Below, in pieces: positions 1 through 9,237 of a stretch of DNA of 64,000 nt. Below the pieces are notes generated by a model. That model searched no databases and was not told where the DNA came from. It saw only the letters and a list, made by a program, of their open reading frames with translations. Both the position numbers and the translations under genes were made by a program. Positions within the stretch are counted from its first letter, which is position 1; each line of letters opens with the position of its first letter. The DNA lies in the NCBI RefSeq assembly GCF_006715005.1, contig NZ_VFMJ01000001.1:5146001-5210000 (forward strand), read 5' to 3'. The DNA is from Serratia marcescens. Its GTDB lineage: Bacteria; Pseudomonadota; Gammaproteobacteria; Enterobacterales; Enterobacteriaceae.

Positions 1-125
1 TGTTTTTTCTCTTGCGCCGCCTGCTGCAGCCGACGGGGATTTACGATTTTGTCTGGCATCCGGCGCTGTTTAATACCGCGCTGTATTGCTGCTTGTTTTA
101 TCTGATTTCATGTCTTTTTGTTTGA
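1..125 (+). CDS. aaeX: AaeX, small membrane protein of the AaeAB efflux operon (3' part only)
   Basis: Only the last 40 codons are inside the window, read from position 3 to a TGA at 123-125. The tail contains the [19 protein letters not shown] stretch typical of AaeX (DUF1656) and ends in a hydrophobic segment. AaeX is a short inner-membrane protein of unknown role encoded first in the aaeXAB operon of enterobacteria. aaeA starts 7 bases after the stop, which supports co-transcription. The start codon, promoter and the regulator AaeR lie outside the window. Confidence 0.9.
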   Translation, partial: FFLLRRLLQPTGIYDFVWHPALFNTALYCCLFYLISCLFV

Positions 126-132
126 GGTCGCT

Positions 133-1068
133 GTGAAAAATTTTTCGATAAAAATAACCCGAATCGCGATCACTTTGATTCTTGTGCTGCTGGGTATCGC
201 CGCGGTATTCAAAGCCTGGGTGTTCTACACCGAGTCGCCGTGGACGCGTGACGCCAAGTTCACCGCCGACGTGGTGGCGATCGCGCCGGACGTCAGCGGC
301 CTGCTGACCGACGTACCGGTGGTGGACAACCAACTGGTGAAGAAAGGGCAGGTGCTGTTCGTGGTCGATCGGCCGCGCTATGAGCAGGCGCTGGCGGAAG
401 CCGGTGCCGACGTCGCCTACTACCAAACGCTGGCGGCGGAAAAACGGCGTGAGGCCGGTCGCCGCGTGAAGCTGGGCGTGCAGGCGATGTCGCAGGAAGA
501 AATCGACCAGTCGAACAATTCGCTGCAGACCGTGCAGCATCAGCTGGCGAAGGCCGTCGCGGCGCGCGAGCTGGCGCAGCTCGATCTGGAACGCACCACG
601 GTGCGCGCCCCGGCCGATGGTTGGATCACTAACCTCAACGTCCATGCCGGTGAATACATCACCCGCGGGTCGGTGGCGGTGGCGCTGGTGAAAAAAGACT
701 CCTTCTACATCCTGGCGTATCTGGAAGAAACCAAGCTGAACGGCCTGAATAAGGGTGATCGCGCGGAAATCACCCCGCTCGGCAGCAACCGCATCATGCA
801 CGGCACCGTCGACAGCGTGGCGGCGGCGGTGAACAACAGCAGCAGCACGGTGAACAACAAAGGGTTGGCCTCGATCGACAGCAACCTGGAGTGGGTGCGC
901 CTGGCCCAGCGCGTGCCGGTGAAGATCCTGCTGGATGCCAAGGACCAACAGCATCCGTACCCGGCCGGCACTACCGCCACCGTGGTGATCGTCGGCAAGA
1001 ACGATCGCAATGCCGACAGCGGCTCGCCTTTTGTGCGCCTGATGCACCGGCTGCGTGAGTTCGGCTAA
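133..1068 (+). CDS. aaeA: AaeA, membrane fusion subunit of the aromatic carboxylic acid efflux pump
   Basis: A protein of 311 aa, close to the 310 aa of E. coli AaeA. It is an HlyD/EmrA-type periplasmic adaptor that works with AaeB to export hydroxylated aromatic acids such as p-hydroxybenzoate. One N-terminal membrane anchor (about residues 7-27) is followed by the [10 protein letters not shown] segment, a lipoyl/barrel-sandwich region with a helical hairpin, and the C-terminal HRLREFG. I chose the GTG at 133 because GAGG lies 5 bases upstream, overlapping the aaeX stop, and because it gives the family length; a TTG at 118 is in frame but unlikely. The TAA stop overlaps the aaeB ATG by one base (TAATG). 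Confidence 0.95.
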   Translation: MKNFSIKITRIAITLILVLLGIAAVFKAWVFYTESPWTRDAKFTADVVAIAPDVSGLLTDVPVVDNQLVKKGQVLFVVDRPRYEQALAEAGADVAYYQTLAAEKRREAGRRVKLGVQAMSQEEIDQSNNSLQTVQHQLAKAVAARELAQLDLERTTVRAPADGWITNLNVHAGEYITRGSVAVALVKKDSFYILAYLEETKLNGLNKGDRAEITPLGSNRIMHGTVDSVAAAVNNSSSTVNNKGLASIDSNLEWVRLAQRVPVKILLDAKDQQHPYPAGTTATVVIVGKNDRNADSGSPFVRLMHRLREFG

Positions 1069-3035
1069 TGAATAGCCCAACCTTTATCCGGCTGAGATTT
1101 GCCTTCAAACTCAGCTTTGCGATTGTGTTTGCGCTGTTCGTCGGTTTCCATCTTAACCTGGAAACCCCGCGCTGGTCGGCGATGACCGCCGCCATCGTCG
1201 CCGCCGGCCCGGCCTTTGCCGCCGGTGGTGAGCCCTTCTCCGGCGCCATCCGCCACCGCGGCTGGCTGCGCATCATCGGCACCTTTATCGGCTGCTTCGT
1301 CGGCCTGATCATTATCATCACCACCGCCCGTGCGCCGGTGGTGATGCTGCTGCTGTGCTGCATCTGGGCCGGTTTCTGTACCTGGCTCTCTTCGCTGATC
1401 AAGGTCGAGAACTCCTACGCCTGGGGCCTGGCCGGGTATACCGCGCTGATCATCATCGTGACGGTCGCCACCAGCGAGTCTCATCTGCTGGAAGCGCCGC
1501 AGTTCGCCATCGAACGTTGCAGTGAGATCGTGCTGGGCATCGTCAGCGCCGTGTTGGCGGATCTGCTGTTCTCGCCGCGTTCGATCAAGCAGGACATCGA
1601 TCGGGCGGTGGATCAGCTGCTGGTGGATCAATACCGCCTGATGCAGATGTGTATCAGCAACGCCGACAAAGAAGACATCGATCGCGCCTGGAGCAATCTG
1701 GTCAAGAGCACCACGGCCCTGGACGGCATGCGCAACAACCTGATGATGGAGTCCTCGCGCTGGCAGAAGGTCAACCGTCGGGTGAAGGCGCTGCATACCC
1801 TGTCGCTGACGCTGATCACCCAGGCCTGCGAAACCTACCTGATCTTGTTGAATCACCCGGACGCGCTGAAAGAAAGCCTGCGGGAGCAGCTGATGGTCCC
1901 GGCGGAAACCCCGCAGGAGATCCACAAGCGCATGAAGCTGTTGCGCCAGGTGCTGACCACGCATCGCTCCGAGGAAACGCTGCCTACCATCACCGGCTGG
2001 GTCGGTGCGGCGACGCGCTACCTGTTGCTGTCGAAAGGCGTGCACGCCAACTGCAGCATCAGCGCGGTGGAAGAGGGGGTGTTGAGCAACGAAACCGTGG
2101 TTAAACCGACCTCGGCGGAAGGGCATCACGCAATGATCAACGGCCTGCGCACCTTTGTGGCGACGGCCTTCGGCAGCCTGCTGTGGCTGTGGACCGGTTG
2201 GACGTCCGGCAGCGGTTTTATGGTGATCATTGCGGTAATCACTTCGCTGGCGATGCGCACCCCGGCGCCGCGCATGGTGGCGATGGATTTCGTGCTGGGC
2301 ATGCTGGCGGCGATCCCGGTCGGTTCCCTGTTCTTCATGGTGATCCTGCCGGCGACGCAGCAGAGCATTTTGCTGCTGTGTCTCAGCCTCGGCCTGCTGG
2401 CGTTTTTCATCGGCATCGAGGTGCAGAAACGACGGCTCGGTTCGCTGGGGCTGCTGGCGGGGACCATCAACATTCTGGTGCTGAGCAACCCGATGGAGTT
2501 CAACGTCACCCAGTTTCTCGATGGGGCGCTCGGCCAGTTCCTCGGCAGCTGCGTCGGGCTGATGGTGTTGCTGCTGATCCGCGATAATTCGCGTGAGCGC
2601 ACCGGCCGCACGTTGCTCAACCAGTTCGTCAGCAGCGCGGTGTCGGCGCTGACCACCAAGGCGGCGCGCCGTCGGCAAAACCACCTGCCTGCGCTGTATC
2701 AGCAGCTTAACCAGCTGCTGATGATGTTCCCGAACGACATCGCCAAGTATCGTCTGGCGCTGAACCTGATCATCGCCCACCAGCGCATGCAACGGGCGGA
2801 AATTCCGGTCAGCGAAGAGCTGTCGGCCTTCCACCGCCAGATCCGCAGCACCGCCGATCGGGTGGTCTCCGCCAAAAACGACGTCAAGCGCGCCTATTAC
2901 TACGATCGCTTGCTGGGTGAAATGAACGAGTACCAGCAAAAATTGGTGGACAACCAGGCGCCGCTCAGCGTCACCGGGCCGGTGAAACGCCTGGCGGACA
3001 TGCTGCATCGCTATCGCCACGCCTTGATCGATTGA
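1068..3035 (+). CDS. aaeB: AaeB, inner-membrane subunit of the aromatic carboxylic acid efflux pump
   Basis: A protein of 655 aa, the same length as E. coli AaeB. It belongs to the fusaric-acid-resistance (FUSC) transporter family: two blocks of hydrophobic helices (about residues 10-170 and 350-500), each followed by a soluble helical region. With AaeA it exports excess aromatic carboxylic acids and acts as a metabolic relief valve. Translation is probably coupled to aaeA through the TAATG overlap. A hairpin resembling a terminator follows at 3107-3136. Confidence 0.95.
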   Translation: MNSPTFIRLRFAFKLSFAIVFALFVGFHLNLETPRWSAMTAAIVAAGPAFAAGGEPFSGAIRHRGWLRIIGTFIGCFVGLIIIITTARAPVVMLLLCCIWAGFCTWLSSLIKVENSYAWGLAGYTALIIIVTVATSESHLLEAPQFAIERCSEIVLGIVSAVLADLLFSPRSIKQDIDRAVDQLLVDQYRLMQMCISNADKEDIDRAWSNLVKSTTALDGMRNNLMMESSRWQKVNRRVKALHTLSLTLITQACETYLILLNHPDALKESLREQLMVPAETPQEIHKRMKLLRQVLTTHRSEETLPTITGWVGAATRYLLLSKGVHANCSISAVEEGVLSNETVVKPTSAEGHHAMINGLRTFVATAFGSLLWLWTGWTSGSGFMVIIAVITSLAMRTPAPRMVAMDFVLGMLAAIPVGSLFFMVILPATQQSILLLCLSLGLLAFFIGIEVQKRRLGSLGLLAGTINILVLSNPMEFNVTQFLDGALGQFLGSCVGLMVLLLIRDNSRERTGRTLLNQFVSSAVSALTTKAARRRQNHLPALYQQLNQLLMMFPNDIAKYRLALNLIIAHQRMQRAEIPVSEELSAFHRQIRSTADRVVSAKNDVKRAYYYDRLLGEMNEYQQKLVDNQAPLSVTGPVKRLADMLHRYRHALID

Positions 3036-3106
3036 TGCGTTCCCTCCTGTTGCGCCGCGTTGTGCGGCGCCTTCCCTGACTATACTGAAAGCAGTCTTTG
3101 GTACGG

Positions 3107-3136
3107 CGGGCCGTCTCATAAGAGGCGGCCCGTTTT
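3107..3136 (+). terminator. Probable terminator after aaeXAB
   Basis: CGGGCC and GGCCCG arms enclose an inner TCT/AGA pairing, followed by a short TTTTC run. It lies 70 bases after the aaeB stop. The rest of the 280-base gap before the barnase gene shows only a weak possible -10 (TATATA at 3254-3259) and no other gene. Confidence 0.5.
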
Positions 3137-3315
3137 CAGAGAGACTCCGAGTGCCAGAACGGCTGGAAAGTGGCATCATTGTCATGAATGGATGAAACCT
3201 TTGCCGCCGCGAAAACGTGACGTGCCGGTCATCTTAGTTTCATCCAGGTCGACTATATACCTAACTAGCCTGGGGGAGCTGCGGCGCCTTCGGGGGCATA
3301 ATTTCAGGGAATGTC

Positions 3316-3783
3316 ATGAACAAGCGGATTCTGTTGGCGATTGTCATCGCCGTGGTCATCGCCGTCTTCAGCGCGCTGCGCGGCAACGAGCACCGTGCGA
3401 TCGGCGGCAATCCGGCGGTAGTACAAGCGCAGACGGGGCAGCGGCAGAGCATCGACCGGCTCACGCAGCAGCAAACGGTGGTGAGTTACCTGCAGCAGCA
3501 TCAGCGGCTGCCGGATTATTACGTCACCAAGAAGCAGGCGCGCGAGCAGGGCTGGGATCCGCGTTCAGGCAACCTCTGTGCGGTATTGCCGGGCAAGGCG
3601 ATTGGCGGCGATCGATTCTCTAACCGTGAAGGGCAATTGCCGACCGCCGGCGGCCGGGTCTGGCGCGAAGCGGACATCAATTATCAGTGTGGCCGGCGCG
3701 GCGCCGATCGCCTGCTGTATTCGAGCGACGGTCTGATCTTCGTCACGCGCGACCATTACAAAAACTTCATTCGTGTGGAGTGA
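3316..3783 (+). CDS. Barnase-family guanyl-specific ribonuclease with N-terminal membrane/signal segment
   Basis: A protein of 155 aa: a hydrophobic N-terminus (residues 5-20, signal peptide or anchor), a linker, and a barnase domain from about residue 58. The domain keeps the barnase landmarks LPDYYVTK, GWDPRSGNL, IGGDRFSNREG, WREADINY, DRLLYSSD and DHY. Matching to barnase places the catalytic Glu73, Arg83, Arg87 and His102 at Glu118, Arg128, Arg132 and His147; all are present, so it is predicted to be active. Two cysteines (88 and 125), absent from Bacillus barnase, could form a disulfide if the domain is exported. The barstar gene starts 5 bases downstream. Whether it is secreted, periplasmic or delivered to rivals is not decided by the sequence. 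Confidence 0.9.
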   Translation: MNKRILLAIVIAVVIAVFSALRGNEHRAIGGNPAVVQAQTGQRQSIDRLTQQQTVVSYLQQHQRLPDYYVTKKQAREQGWDPRSGNLCAVLPGKAIGGDRFSNREGQLPTAGGRVWREADINYQCGRRGADRLLYSSDGLIFVTRDHYKNFIRVE

Positions 3784-3788
3784 GTTTG

Positions 3789-4088
3789 ATGGCAAAAGTA
3801 GAGTTTGATTTTGAACAGATCCAGGACGTGCCGGCCTTCTACCGCGATTTCGCGCACAAGTTTGCGCTGGGCGAGGGGTTTGGCGCCAACCTCGACGCGC
3901 TGTGGGACGTGGTGACCGGCGATATCGGCCTGCCGGTGGAAATCGAGTTCACCCACCTGAATGCCCGCAGCAAGCGTCGGTTCGGCGCGATCATTCTGCT
4001 GTTTGAAGAGGCGGAAGAAGAGCTGGAGGGCAGCCTGCGCTTCAATATCCGCGAAAGCAGCGGCGAACCGGCCCATCACCGGGGATGA
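3789..4088 (+). CDS. Barstar-family ribonuclease inhibitor
   Basis: A protein of 99 aa with the barstar core FGANLDALWDVVTG. Asp36 and Asp40 match barstar Asp35 and Asp39, which plug the barnase active site, and an acidic stretch lies near residues 73-79. It is a relative of E. coli YhcO, which sits near aaeB but without an adjacent barnase. Here the pair is intact, with the nuclease gene first and a 5-base gap, so the inhibitor probably protects the cytoplasm from its neighbour. I chose the ATG at 3789 for family length; an upstream in-frame start would overlap the nuclease gene. The C-terminus is slightly longer than in Bacillus barstar. Confidence 0.92.
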   Translation: MAKVEFDFEQIQDVPAFYRDFAHKFALGEGFGANLDALWDVVTGDIGLPVEIEFTHLNARSKRRFGAIILLFEEAEEELEGSLRFNIRESSGEPAHHRG

Positions 4089-4105
4089 AACGGCTTCATC
4101 CCGGG
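4079..4105. terminator. Hairpin between convergent barstar and darP genes
   Basis: Eleven-base arms (CCGGGGATGAA and TTCATCCCGGG) with one mismatch and a 5-base loop, beginning inside the last barstar codons. There is no T run, so it is more likely a 3'-end stabilising hairpin or a factor-assisted stop for the two convergent transcripts. Confidence 0.4.
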
Positions 4106-4118
4106 ATGGCGGCGGCGC

Positions 4119-4667
4119 TTAGTCGGCCGCTTCGGCCAGCTCGCGCAGGTATTGGAAGATCTGGCGGTAAGCCTTAGGCGGCTTGTTGGCGGCCTTCTCT
4201 TTCTGCGCGTTGCGCACCAGTGAACGCAGCTGTTGGCGATCGGCGGCCGGATACAGATCCAGGATCGATGGAATCACGTCATCGCCTTCTTCGACCAGAC
4301 GGTCGCGCAGCGCTTCCAGTTTATGGAACAGCGAAACCTGCTGGTTGTGGCGGTTTTTCAGCTTGTCGAGCGCGGTCTGAATCGGCTCGATATCGCGGGC
4401 GCGCAGCATTTTTCCGATCAGCTGCAGCTGACGGCGACGGCCCTCTTTCTTGATCTTCTGCGCCAGTTCGATGGCGGCGCGCAAATCTTCGTCCAACGGA
4501 ATGCGGTCCAGCGCGTTTTTGCCCAGATCGACCATTTCGGCCCCCAGGTCTTTCAGCGCTTCGGCATCACGTTTAATTTCACTTTTACTGACCCAGATAA
4601 TCTCGTCATCGTCCTCGTTTTCATTCTCCGGGACATCGTCGAGCCAGTCTTCAGGCTGTTTGTTCAT
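4119..4667 (-). CDS. darP: DarP (YjgA), 50S ribosome assembly factor
   Basis: A protein of 182 aa, the usual length of the YjgA/DUF615 family. The acidic N-terminus (ENENEDDDE) followed by [18 protein letters not shown] is characteristic, with all-helical, highly charged sequence after it. In E. coli the protein associates with late 50S precursors and promotes folding of the peptidyl transferase centre. It is divergent from pmbA across 179 bases, the same arrangement as in E. coli. Confidence 0.95.
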   Translation of the reverse strand: MNKQPEDWLDDVPENENEDDDEIIWVSKSEIKRDAEALKDLGAEMVDLGKNALDRIPLDEDLRAAIELAQKIKKEGRRRQLQLIGKMLRARDIEPIQTALDKLKNRHNQQVSLFHKLEALRDRLVEEGDDVIPSILDLYPAADRQQLRSLVRNAQKEKAANKPPKAYRQIFQYLRELAEAAD

Positions 4668-4846
4668 GGTAGGCTCCGTTAAAAAGAGGCTAATCCTAAC
4701 AGGTTGCCGGCTTTATGCGAAATTCAACGCGGTTCCTGTTAGACTCAACGACAGAGATCTCAGGATTTTTGCGCGCCGCTCCGCGTGCACAACTACGCCG
4801 CTCCGGCACTTTTCTCAACGATTTTCTGATTAATTATGGCAGATTG

Positions 4847-6187
4847 ATGAAAGTAGTCACTCAAGTTGCAGAACAGCGCAAGGCGCTGGAACAGGCCGTT
4901 TCTCAGGCGCTGGAGCTGGCCCGCGCCGGTTCCGACGCGGCGGAAGTGGCGGTCACCAAATCGACCGGCATCAGCGTCAGCACCCGCTTCGGCGAAGTGG
5001 AAAACGTCGAGTTCAACAGCGATGGCGCGCTGGGCATCACCGTGTATCACCGCCAGCGCAAAGGCAGCGCCTCTTCCACCGATCTCAGTCCGGACGCCAT
5101 CGCCCGCACCGTACAGGCGGCGCTGGACATCGCGCGCTACACCTCTGAAGATCCCTGCGCCGGCCCGGCGGAGAAAGATCTGCTGGCGTTCGAGGCGCCG
5201 GATCTCGATCTGTTCCACCCGACCGAGCTGGACGCCGAGCGCGGCATCGAGCTGGCGGCACGCGCCGAGCAGGCTTCGCTGGCGGCGGACAAGCGCATCA
5301 CCAACACCGAAGGCGGCAGCTTCAACAGCCACTACGGCATCAAAGTGTTCGGCAACAGCCACGGCATGCTGCAAAGCTACTGTTCCAGCCGCCACTCGCT
5401 GTCCAGCTGCGTCATTGCTGAGCAGGACGGCGATATGGAGCGGGATTACGCTTACACCATCGGCCGTGCGATGGGCGATCTGCAAAGCCCTGAGTGGGTG
5501 GGACAGGAGTGCGCCCGCCGCACGCTGGTGCGTCTCGCGCCGCGCAAACTGTCGACCATGAAGGCGCCGGTGCTGTTCGCCTCCGAAGTGGCCACCGGGC
5601 TGTTCGGCCATCTGGTGGGCGCCATCAGCGGCAGCAGCGTCTACCGTAAATCCACTTTCCTGCTGGACTCGCTCGGCAAGCAGATTCTGCCGGAGTGGCT
5701 GACCGTCGAGGAGCATCCGCACCTGCTGAAAGGGCTGGCGTCGACGCCGTTCGACAGCGAGGGCGTGCGCACCCAGCGGCGCGATATCATCAAGGACGGC
5801 GTGTTGCAGACCTGGCTGATGACCAGCTACTCGGCGCGCAAGCTGGGTCTGCACAGCACCGGCCATGCCGGCGGCATCCATAACTGGCGCATTGCCGGGC
5901 AGGGCGCGGACTTCGCCGGCATGTTGAAACAGCTTGGCACCGGCCTGGTGGTCACCGAGCTGATGGGCCAGGGCGTCAGCGGCGTTACCGGCGATTACTC
6001 GCGCGGCGCCGCCGGTTTTTGGGTGGAAAACGGCGAGATCCAATATCCGGTCAGCGAGATCACCATCGCCGGCAACCTGAAAGACATGCTGCGCAACATC
6101 GTCAGCGTCGGCAGCGATATCGAAACCCGCAGCAATATTCAGTGCGGTTCGGTGCTGCTGCCGGAAATGAAGATCGCCGGTCAATGA
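4847..6187 (+). CDS. pmbA: PmbA/TldE, metalloprotease subunit of TldD-TldE
   Basis: A protein of 446 aa, close to E. coli PmbA (450). With TldD it forms a heterodimeric protease that degrades unfolded peptides, matures microcin B17 and removes the CcdA antitoxin. The catalytic zinc site is on TldD; this subunit helps shape the chamber. Conserved segments include [44 protein letters not shown] and the C-terminal [15 protein letters not shown] chose the ATG at 4847 for family length; the reading frame is open further upstream. tldD is not in the window. Confidence 0.95.
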   Translation: MKVVTQVAEQRKALEQAVSQALELARAGSDAAEVAVTKSTGISVSTRFGEVENVEFNSDGALGITVYHRQRKGSASSTDLSPDAIARTVQAALDIARYTSEDPCAGPAEKDLLAFEAPDLDLFHPTELDAERGIELAARAEQASLAADKRITNTEGGSFNSHYGIKVFGNSHGMLQSYCSSRHSLSSCVIAEQDGDMERDYAYTIGRAMGDLQSPEWVGQECARRTLVRLAPRKLSTMKAPVLFASEVATGLFGHLVGAISGSSVYRKSTFLLDSLGKQILPEWLTVEEHPHLLKGLASTPFDSEGVRTQRRDIIKDGVLQTWLMTSYSARKLGLHSTGHAGGIHNWRIAGQGADFAGMLKQLGTGLVVTELMGQGVSGVTGDYSRGAAGFWVENGEIQYPVSEITIAGNLKDMLRNIVSVGSDIETRSNIQCGSVLLPEMKIAGQ

Positions 6188-6192
6188 TCCTC

Positions 6193-6219
6193 TGCGCGGC
6201 CGGTGCCTGCCGGTCGCGC
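6193..6219 (+). terminator. Hairpin after pmbA
   Basis: GCGCGGCCGG and CCGGTCGCGC can pair across a short loop directly after the pmbA stop, with some imperfect pairs. There is no T run, so termination here would be weak or factor-dependent. Confidence 0.3.
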
Positions 6220-6325
6220 ATTATCCCGTCTCAACCTTGCTTACAAATCTCCGGTTTCGGTTTTGTCCGGCCTTGCCTATGGTAACGGTGGGTTAATTAA
6301 AACAATAACTGGAAGGTGAGCAAAC

Positions 6326-6712
6326 ATGCAGAATACCCTGAAAGCGCTGGCGGCGTTGACGCTGCTGGCGGCCAGTTCGCTGGCGGCCGCCGCCGATCTG
6401 GGCGACGATATGGACACTCTGGCGGAAAACTATAAAACGGTGCTGAATACCGATTCCGCCGCTACCCTCAAACAGAGCCTGCAAAACATGCGCGCCGCCG
6501 CGCAGGACGCGAAACAGGGCACCCCGCCGAAGCTGGAAGACAAAGCCGCCGACAGCCCGGAGATGAAAGATTTTCGCCGCGGGTTGGATACCCTGATCGG
6601 CCAAATCGATCAGGCGCTGGCGCTGGCCAATCAGGGCAAAGTCGCCGAAGCGAAGCAGCTGGCGCAGGGCTTCAAGCAAACCCGCGACGCCAACCACAAG
6701 AAATTCCGCTAA
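6326..6712 (+). CDS. cybC: Soluble cytochrome b562
   Basis: A protein of 128 aa, identical in length to E. coli CybC. A Sec signal peptide ends at residue 22 (ASSLAAA, then mature ADLGDD). The b-haem ligands are present: Met29 (mature Met7) and His124 (mature His102, in ANHKKFR). It folds as a four-helix periplasmic electron carrier of unclear partner. A good ribosome site (GGAAGGTGAG) precedes the ATG. cybC following pmbA matches E. coli. Confidence 0.95.
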   Translation: MQNTLKALAALTLLAASSLAAAADLGDDMDTLAENYKTVLNTDSAATLKQSLQNMRAAAQDAKQGTPPKLEDKAADSPEMKDFRRGLDTLIGQIDQALALANQGKVAEAKQLAQGFKQTRDANHKKFR

Positions 6713-6716
6713 TTCG

Positions 6717-7499
6717 TCAACCGTCGCGCCCATCTTCCGTCAGATAGGAGGAGGGTGCCTGCCCCAGCACGCGGCGAAACATGGTTGAAAACGCCGCGCT
6801 GCTGTCATATCCCATCTCCATCGCCACCTGCGTTACGCTGCGCCCTTCGGCCAGCAGCGCCAACGCCAGCACCACGCAGGCGCGCTGGCGCCATTGCGAA
6901 AACGGCAGGCCGGTCTGCGCGCGAAAGAAACGGCTGAAGGTGCGAATGCTCATGTACAGACGAGGTGCCCACCGCTGCGCGGAGTCGTGGGCGTCGGGGT
7001 GCTGCAAAAAGGCGTGGCACAGCTCACCCAGCCGAGGATCGGCGGGCAGCGGGATGTGCAACGGCAAGGGCTGCAGCCGGGCCAGCTCATGCAGCAGCAG
7101 CGTCGCCAGCGCTCCGTCGCGCCCCTCTTGTTCATACTCCAGCGGCATATCCACCGCCGCCATCAACAGCTGACGCATCAGCGGAGTGACGCTGACCACC
7201 TGGCAGACCTGCGGCCGCTCGGCGGGCAACGCGCCGGGTTCGAGGTACAGGCTGCGGGTGGTGACGCCGACCATCCTCACCGCGTGCGGCATCTGCGGTG
7301 GCAGCCACACCGCGTGCTGCGGCGGGACGACCCAGTTGCCTTGCTGCGTGAAAACGTGCATGACGCCGGTGGCGCCGTACAGCAACTGCGCGCGCCGGTG
7401 GCTGTGCATCGGCAGCAGGTGTCCCGGCGGATAATCGGTGCCGATGGCGATCACTGTGCGCGTTACGTGGTCGATGTCATCAATGCGGACGTTGCGCAT
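6717..7499 (-). CDS. AraC-family transcriptional regulator, NimR (YeaM)-like
   Basis: A protein of 260 aa. The N-terminal half is a cupin-type sensor domain with VIAIGTDYPPGHLLPMHSH, RRAQLLYGATGVM and WVVPPQHAVWLPPQMPH, which closely resembles E. coli NimR. The C-terminal half (about residues 160-255) has the two AraC helix-turn-helix motifs, including MSIRTFSRFFRAQTG and VTQVAMEMGYDSSAAFSTMFRR. I placed the start at 7499 because AAAGGAAA lies just upstream. It is divergent from the 7783-10896 operon, its most likely target; no nimT-like exporter gene is adjacent. The stop lies 4 bases from the cybC stop. Confidence 0.85.
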   Translation of the reverse strand: MRNVRIDDIDHVTRTVIAIGTDYPPGHLLPMHSHRRAQLLYGATGVMHVFTQQGNWVVPPQHAVWLPPQMPHAVRMVGVTTRSLYLEPGALPAERPQVCQVVSVTPLMRQLLMAAVDMPLEYEQEGRDGALATLLLHELARLQPLPLHIPLPADPRLGELCHAFLQHPDAHDSAQRWAPRLYMSIRTFSRFFRAQTGLPFSQWRQRACVVLALALLAEGRSVTQVAMEMGYDSSAAFSTMFRRVLGQAPSSYLTEDGRDG

Positions 7500-7782
7500 G
7501 TGTTTCCTTTGGCGGGCAGATTGGCCGAAACGCAATGATAGTTGGCCCTTCATATAAAGCAAGCCAGCAGCCGCCGCCCTACTATCGGGGCAGAAAAATA
7601 ATGCTTGTTCGGGGCGCCGTTATTTTATCGGCCATAAAGCCCGTGCAAGTTTTCACACCGGGGTGGGACGAAGGTTTTCGTTCTCGCAATACAAGAAGTT
7701 AATAAGGAATAAAGCGTCATTTTATTCCAACACCTGAAGCAATAGTTCTTAGCGCAGTTCAATGACTATAAGGTGATATTTC

Positions 7783-9237
7783 ATGTATAAGTTCGGTGTG
7801 GTTGGCGGCGGAGCCGCCGGGATCGCTTTTGCGTATAACTTTATAAAAAATAAGTCGGTTAATCATTGCAAAAGGCCGCTTTCCCTGACGGTGTTCGACA
7901 AGCAGGGCTTCAAGGGCGGAATGGCATACAGCAGCGATTTTGACAGCCATATATTAAATATGACGCCGGAAAATATGTCGGCGGATATTTTCGACGAAAC
8001 GCACTTCGTTGATTGGATCGCCATGCATTTCCCGCAGTTTTGCCAGGATCGTTATCCGCCGCGCTGGCTGTATCGGGAATATCTCGACTTTATTCGCGAC
8101 ATGACGATTTATATGGCGGCGGACAGCAACGTCGCGCTGAATTTCGTGACCGCCGAAGTGAATGCCATCGCGCCGCTAGAAGCCGGCTACCGGCTGACCA
8201 CCACCTGTGGCGGCGCCGAACAGATGAATGCGCTGGTGCTGTGTTCGGGGCACAACCCGCCGGAGTGTCTCTATCCGGTGGATGGCGTGATCGCTTATCA
8301 GGCCCACCAGGATCTGCCGCCGATCAACCCTTATTCGAGCATCGGCGTAATCGGCTGCAGCCTGACGGCGATCGATGCCATCGTTGAGCTGATGGAGCGC
8401 CTGGGGGCGACCGATATCTGCGCCCTGTCGCGCTCGGGCCTGTTCCCCAGCGTGCAGCCGGCGCTGATGCGTCCGCCGCCGGAGGCGTTTGTTGAGGCGC
8501 TACGGCGCTTTGTCGCCGGCAGCGATTTTATTGACGCGCATCAGCTGGTGCATGCGATCAATGCCGCGCTGGCGCGCCACTATCCGGGGCCGGAGCGGCT
8601 GACGGTGCTCTCGGCGCTGGGGGAAAGGCGCGATTGCTATCGCGATCTGGCAGACAGTCTCGATCGCGCGCGTTTTGCCCGGGAGCATATCTGCAGCTAT
8701 CTGGCGGCGATCCACCCGGCGGTGTGCGCCGCCTGGGTCAAGATGGATGCCAACAACCGGCAGGTCTTCATGCGCTTTTACAACTCCTCCTGGATGCGCA
8801 ATCGGCATGCCATGCCGCTCAAGAACGCCAGCAAGATCGTGGCGGCGCTGGAGAGCCAACGCCTGCGTGCCTGCGGCGGCCTGGTGGATATCAGTAAGGG
8901 GACGGACGGGTTTATTCTTCGTTGCCATGAGACGCGGGTGCATGCGCAGTATCTGTTCAACTGCACCACGCCTTCCTATCAACTGCCGCCCAACCGCCTG
9001 AGCCATCAGCTGCTGCAAGACGGGTTGGTGCAAGAGAACCTGTTCGGCGGTGTGAAGTGTAACCCGCACACGCTGAAAATCGCCGACCGACGCGGCCGTG
9101 AGCAGCATCTCTACTCGCTCGGCGCGCCCGCCAAGGGCGATCTGTTTTACACCTCGGCGATGGAATCCATCACGCGGGATATCAGCAAGATCGTGTTTAA
9201 CAACCCTATTTTCAACGCAAAGAAGGCTGAAGTATGA
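7783..9237 (+). CDS. FAD/NAD(P)-binding protein (PF13454-type), function unknown
   Basis: A protein of 484 aa. An N-terminal dinucleotide-binding fold has the glycine motif VGGGAAG at residues 7-13, then the GGMAYSSDFDSHILNMTPENM stretch typical of HI0933/PF13454-like flavoproteins. A second nucleotide-binding element (IGVIGCSLTAIDAI) lies near residues 186-199. The family is mostly uncharacterised, and some members belong to natural-product or amino-acid modification clusters. The ribosome site AAGGTGAT precedes the ATG. The stop overlaps the formyltransferase start by 4 bases (ATGA), so the two are probably translationally coupled and share a pathway. The first 200 bases are more AT-rich than the rest. 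The substrate cannot be assigned. Confidence 0.8.
   Translation: MYKFGVVGGGAAGIAFAYNFIKNKSVNHCKRPLSLTVFDKQGFKGGMAYSSDFDSHILNMTPENMSADIFDETHFVDWIAMHFPQFCQDRYPPRWLYREYLDFIRDMTIYMAADSNVALNFVTAEVNAIAPLEAGYRLTTTCGGAEQMNALVLCSGHNPPECLYPVDGVIAYQAHQDLPPINPYSSIGVIGCSLTAIDAIVELMERLGATDICALSRSGLFPSVQPALMRPPPEAFVEALRRFVAGSDFIDAHQLVHAINAALARHYPGPERLTVLSALGERRDCYRDLADSLDRARFAREHICSYLAAIHPAVCAAWVKMDANNRQVFMRFYNSSWMRNRHAMPLKNASKIVAALESQRLRACGGLVDISKGTDGFILRCHETRVHAQYLFNCTTPSYQLPPNRLSHQLLQDGLVQENLFGGVKCNPHTLKIADRRGREQHLYSLGAPAKGDLFYTSAMESITRDISKIVFNNPIFNAKKAEV

Noticed and set aside
1065-3185. A 706-codon minus-strand frame opposite aaeB
   Set aside because: Antisense shadow of aaeB with low-complexity composition and no ribosome site.
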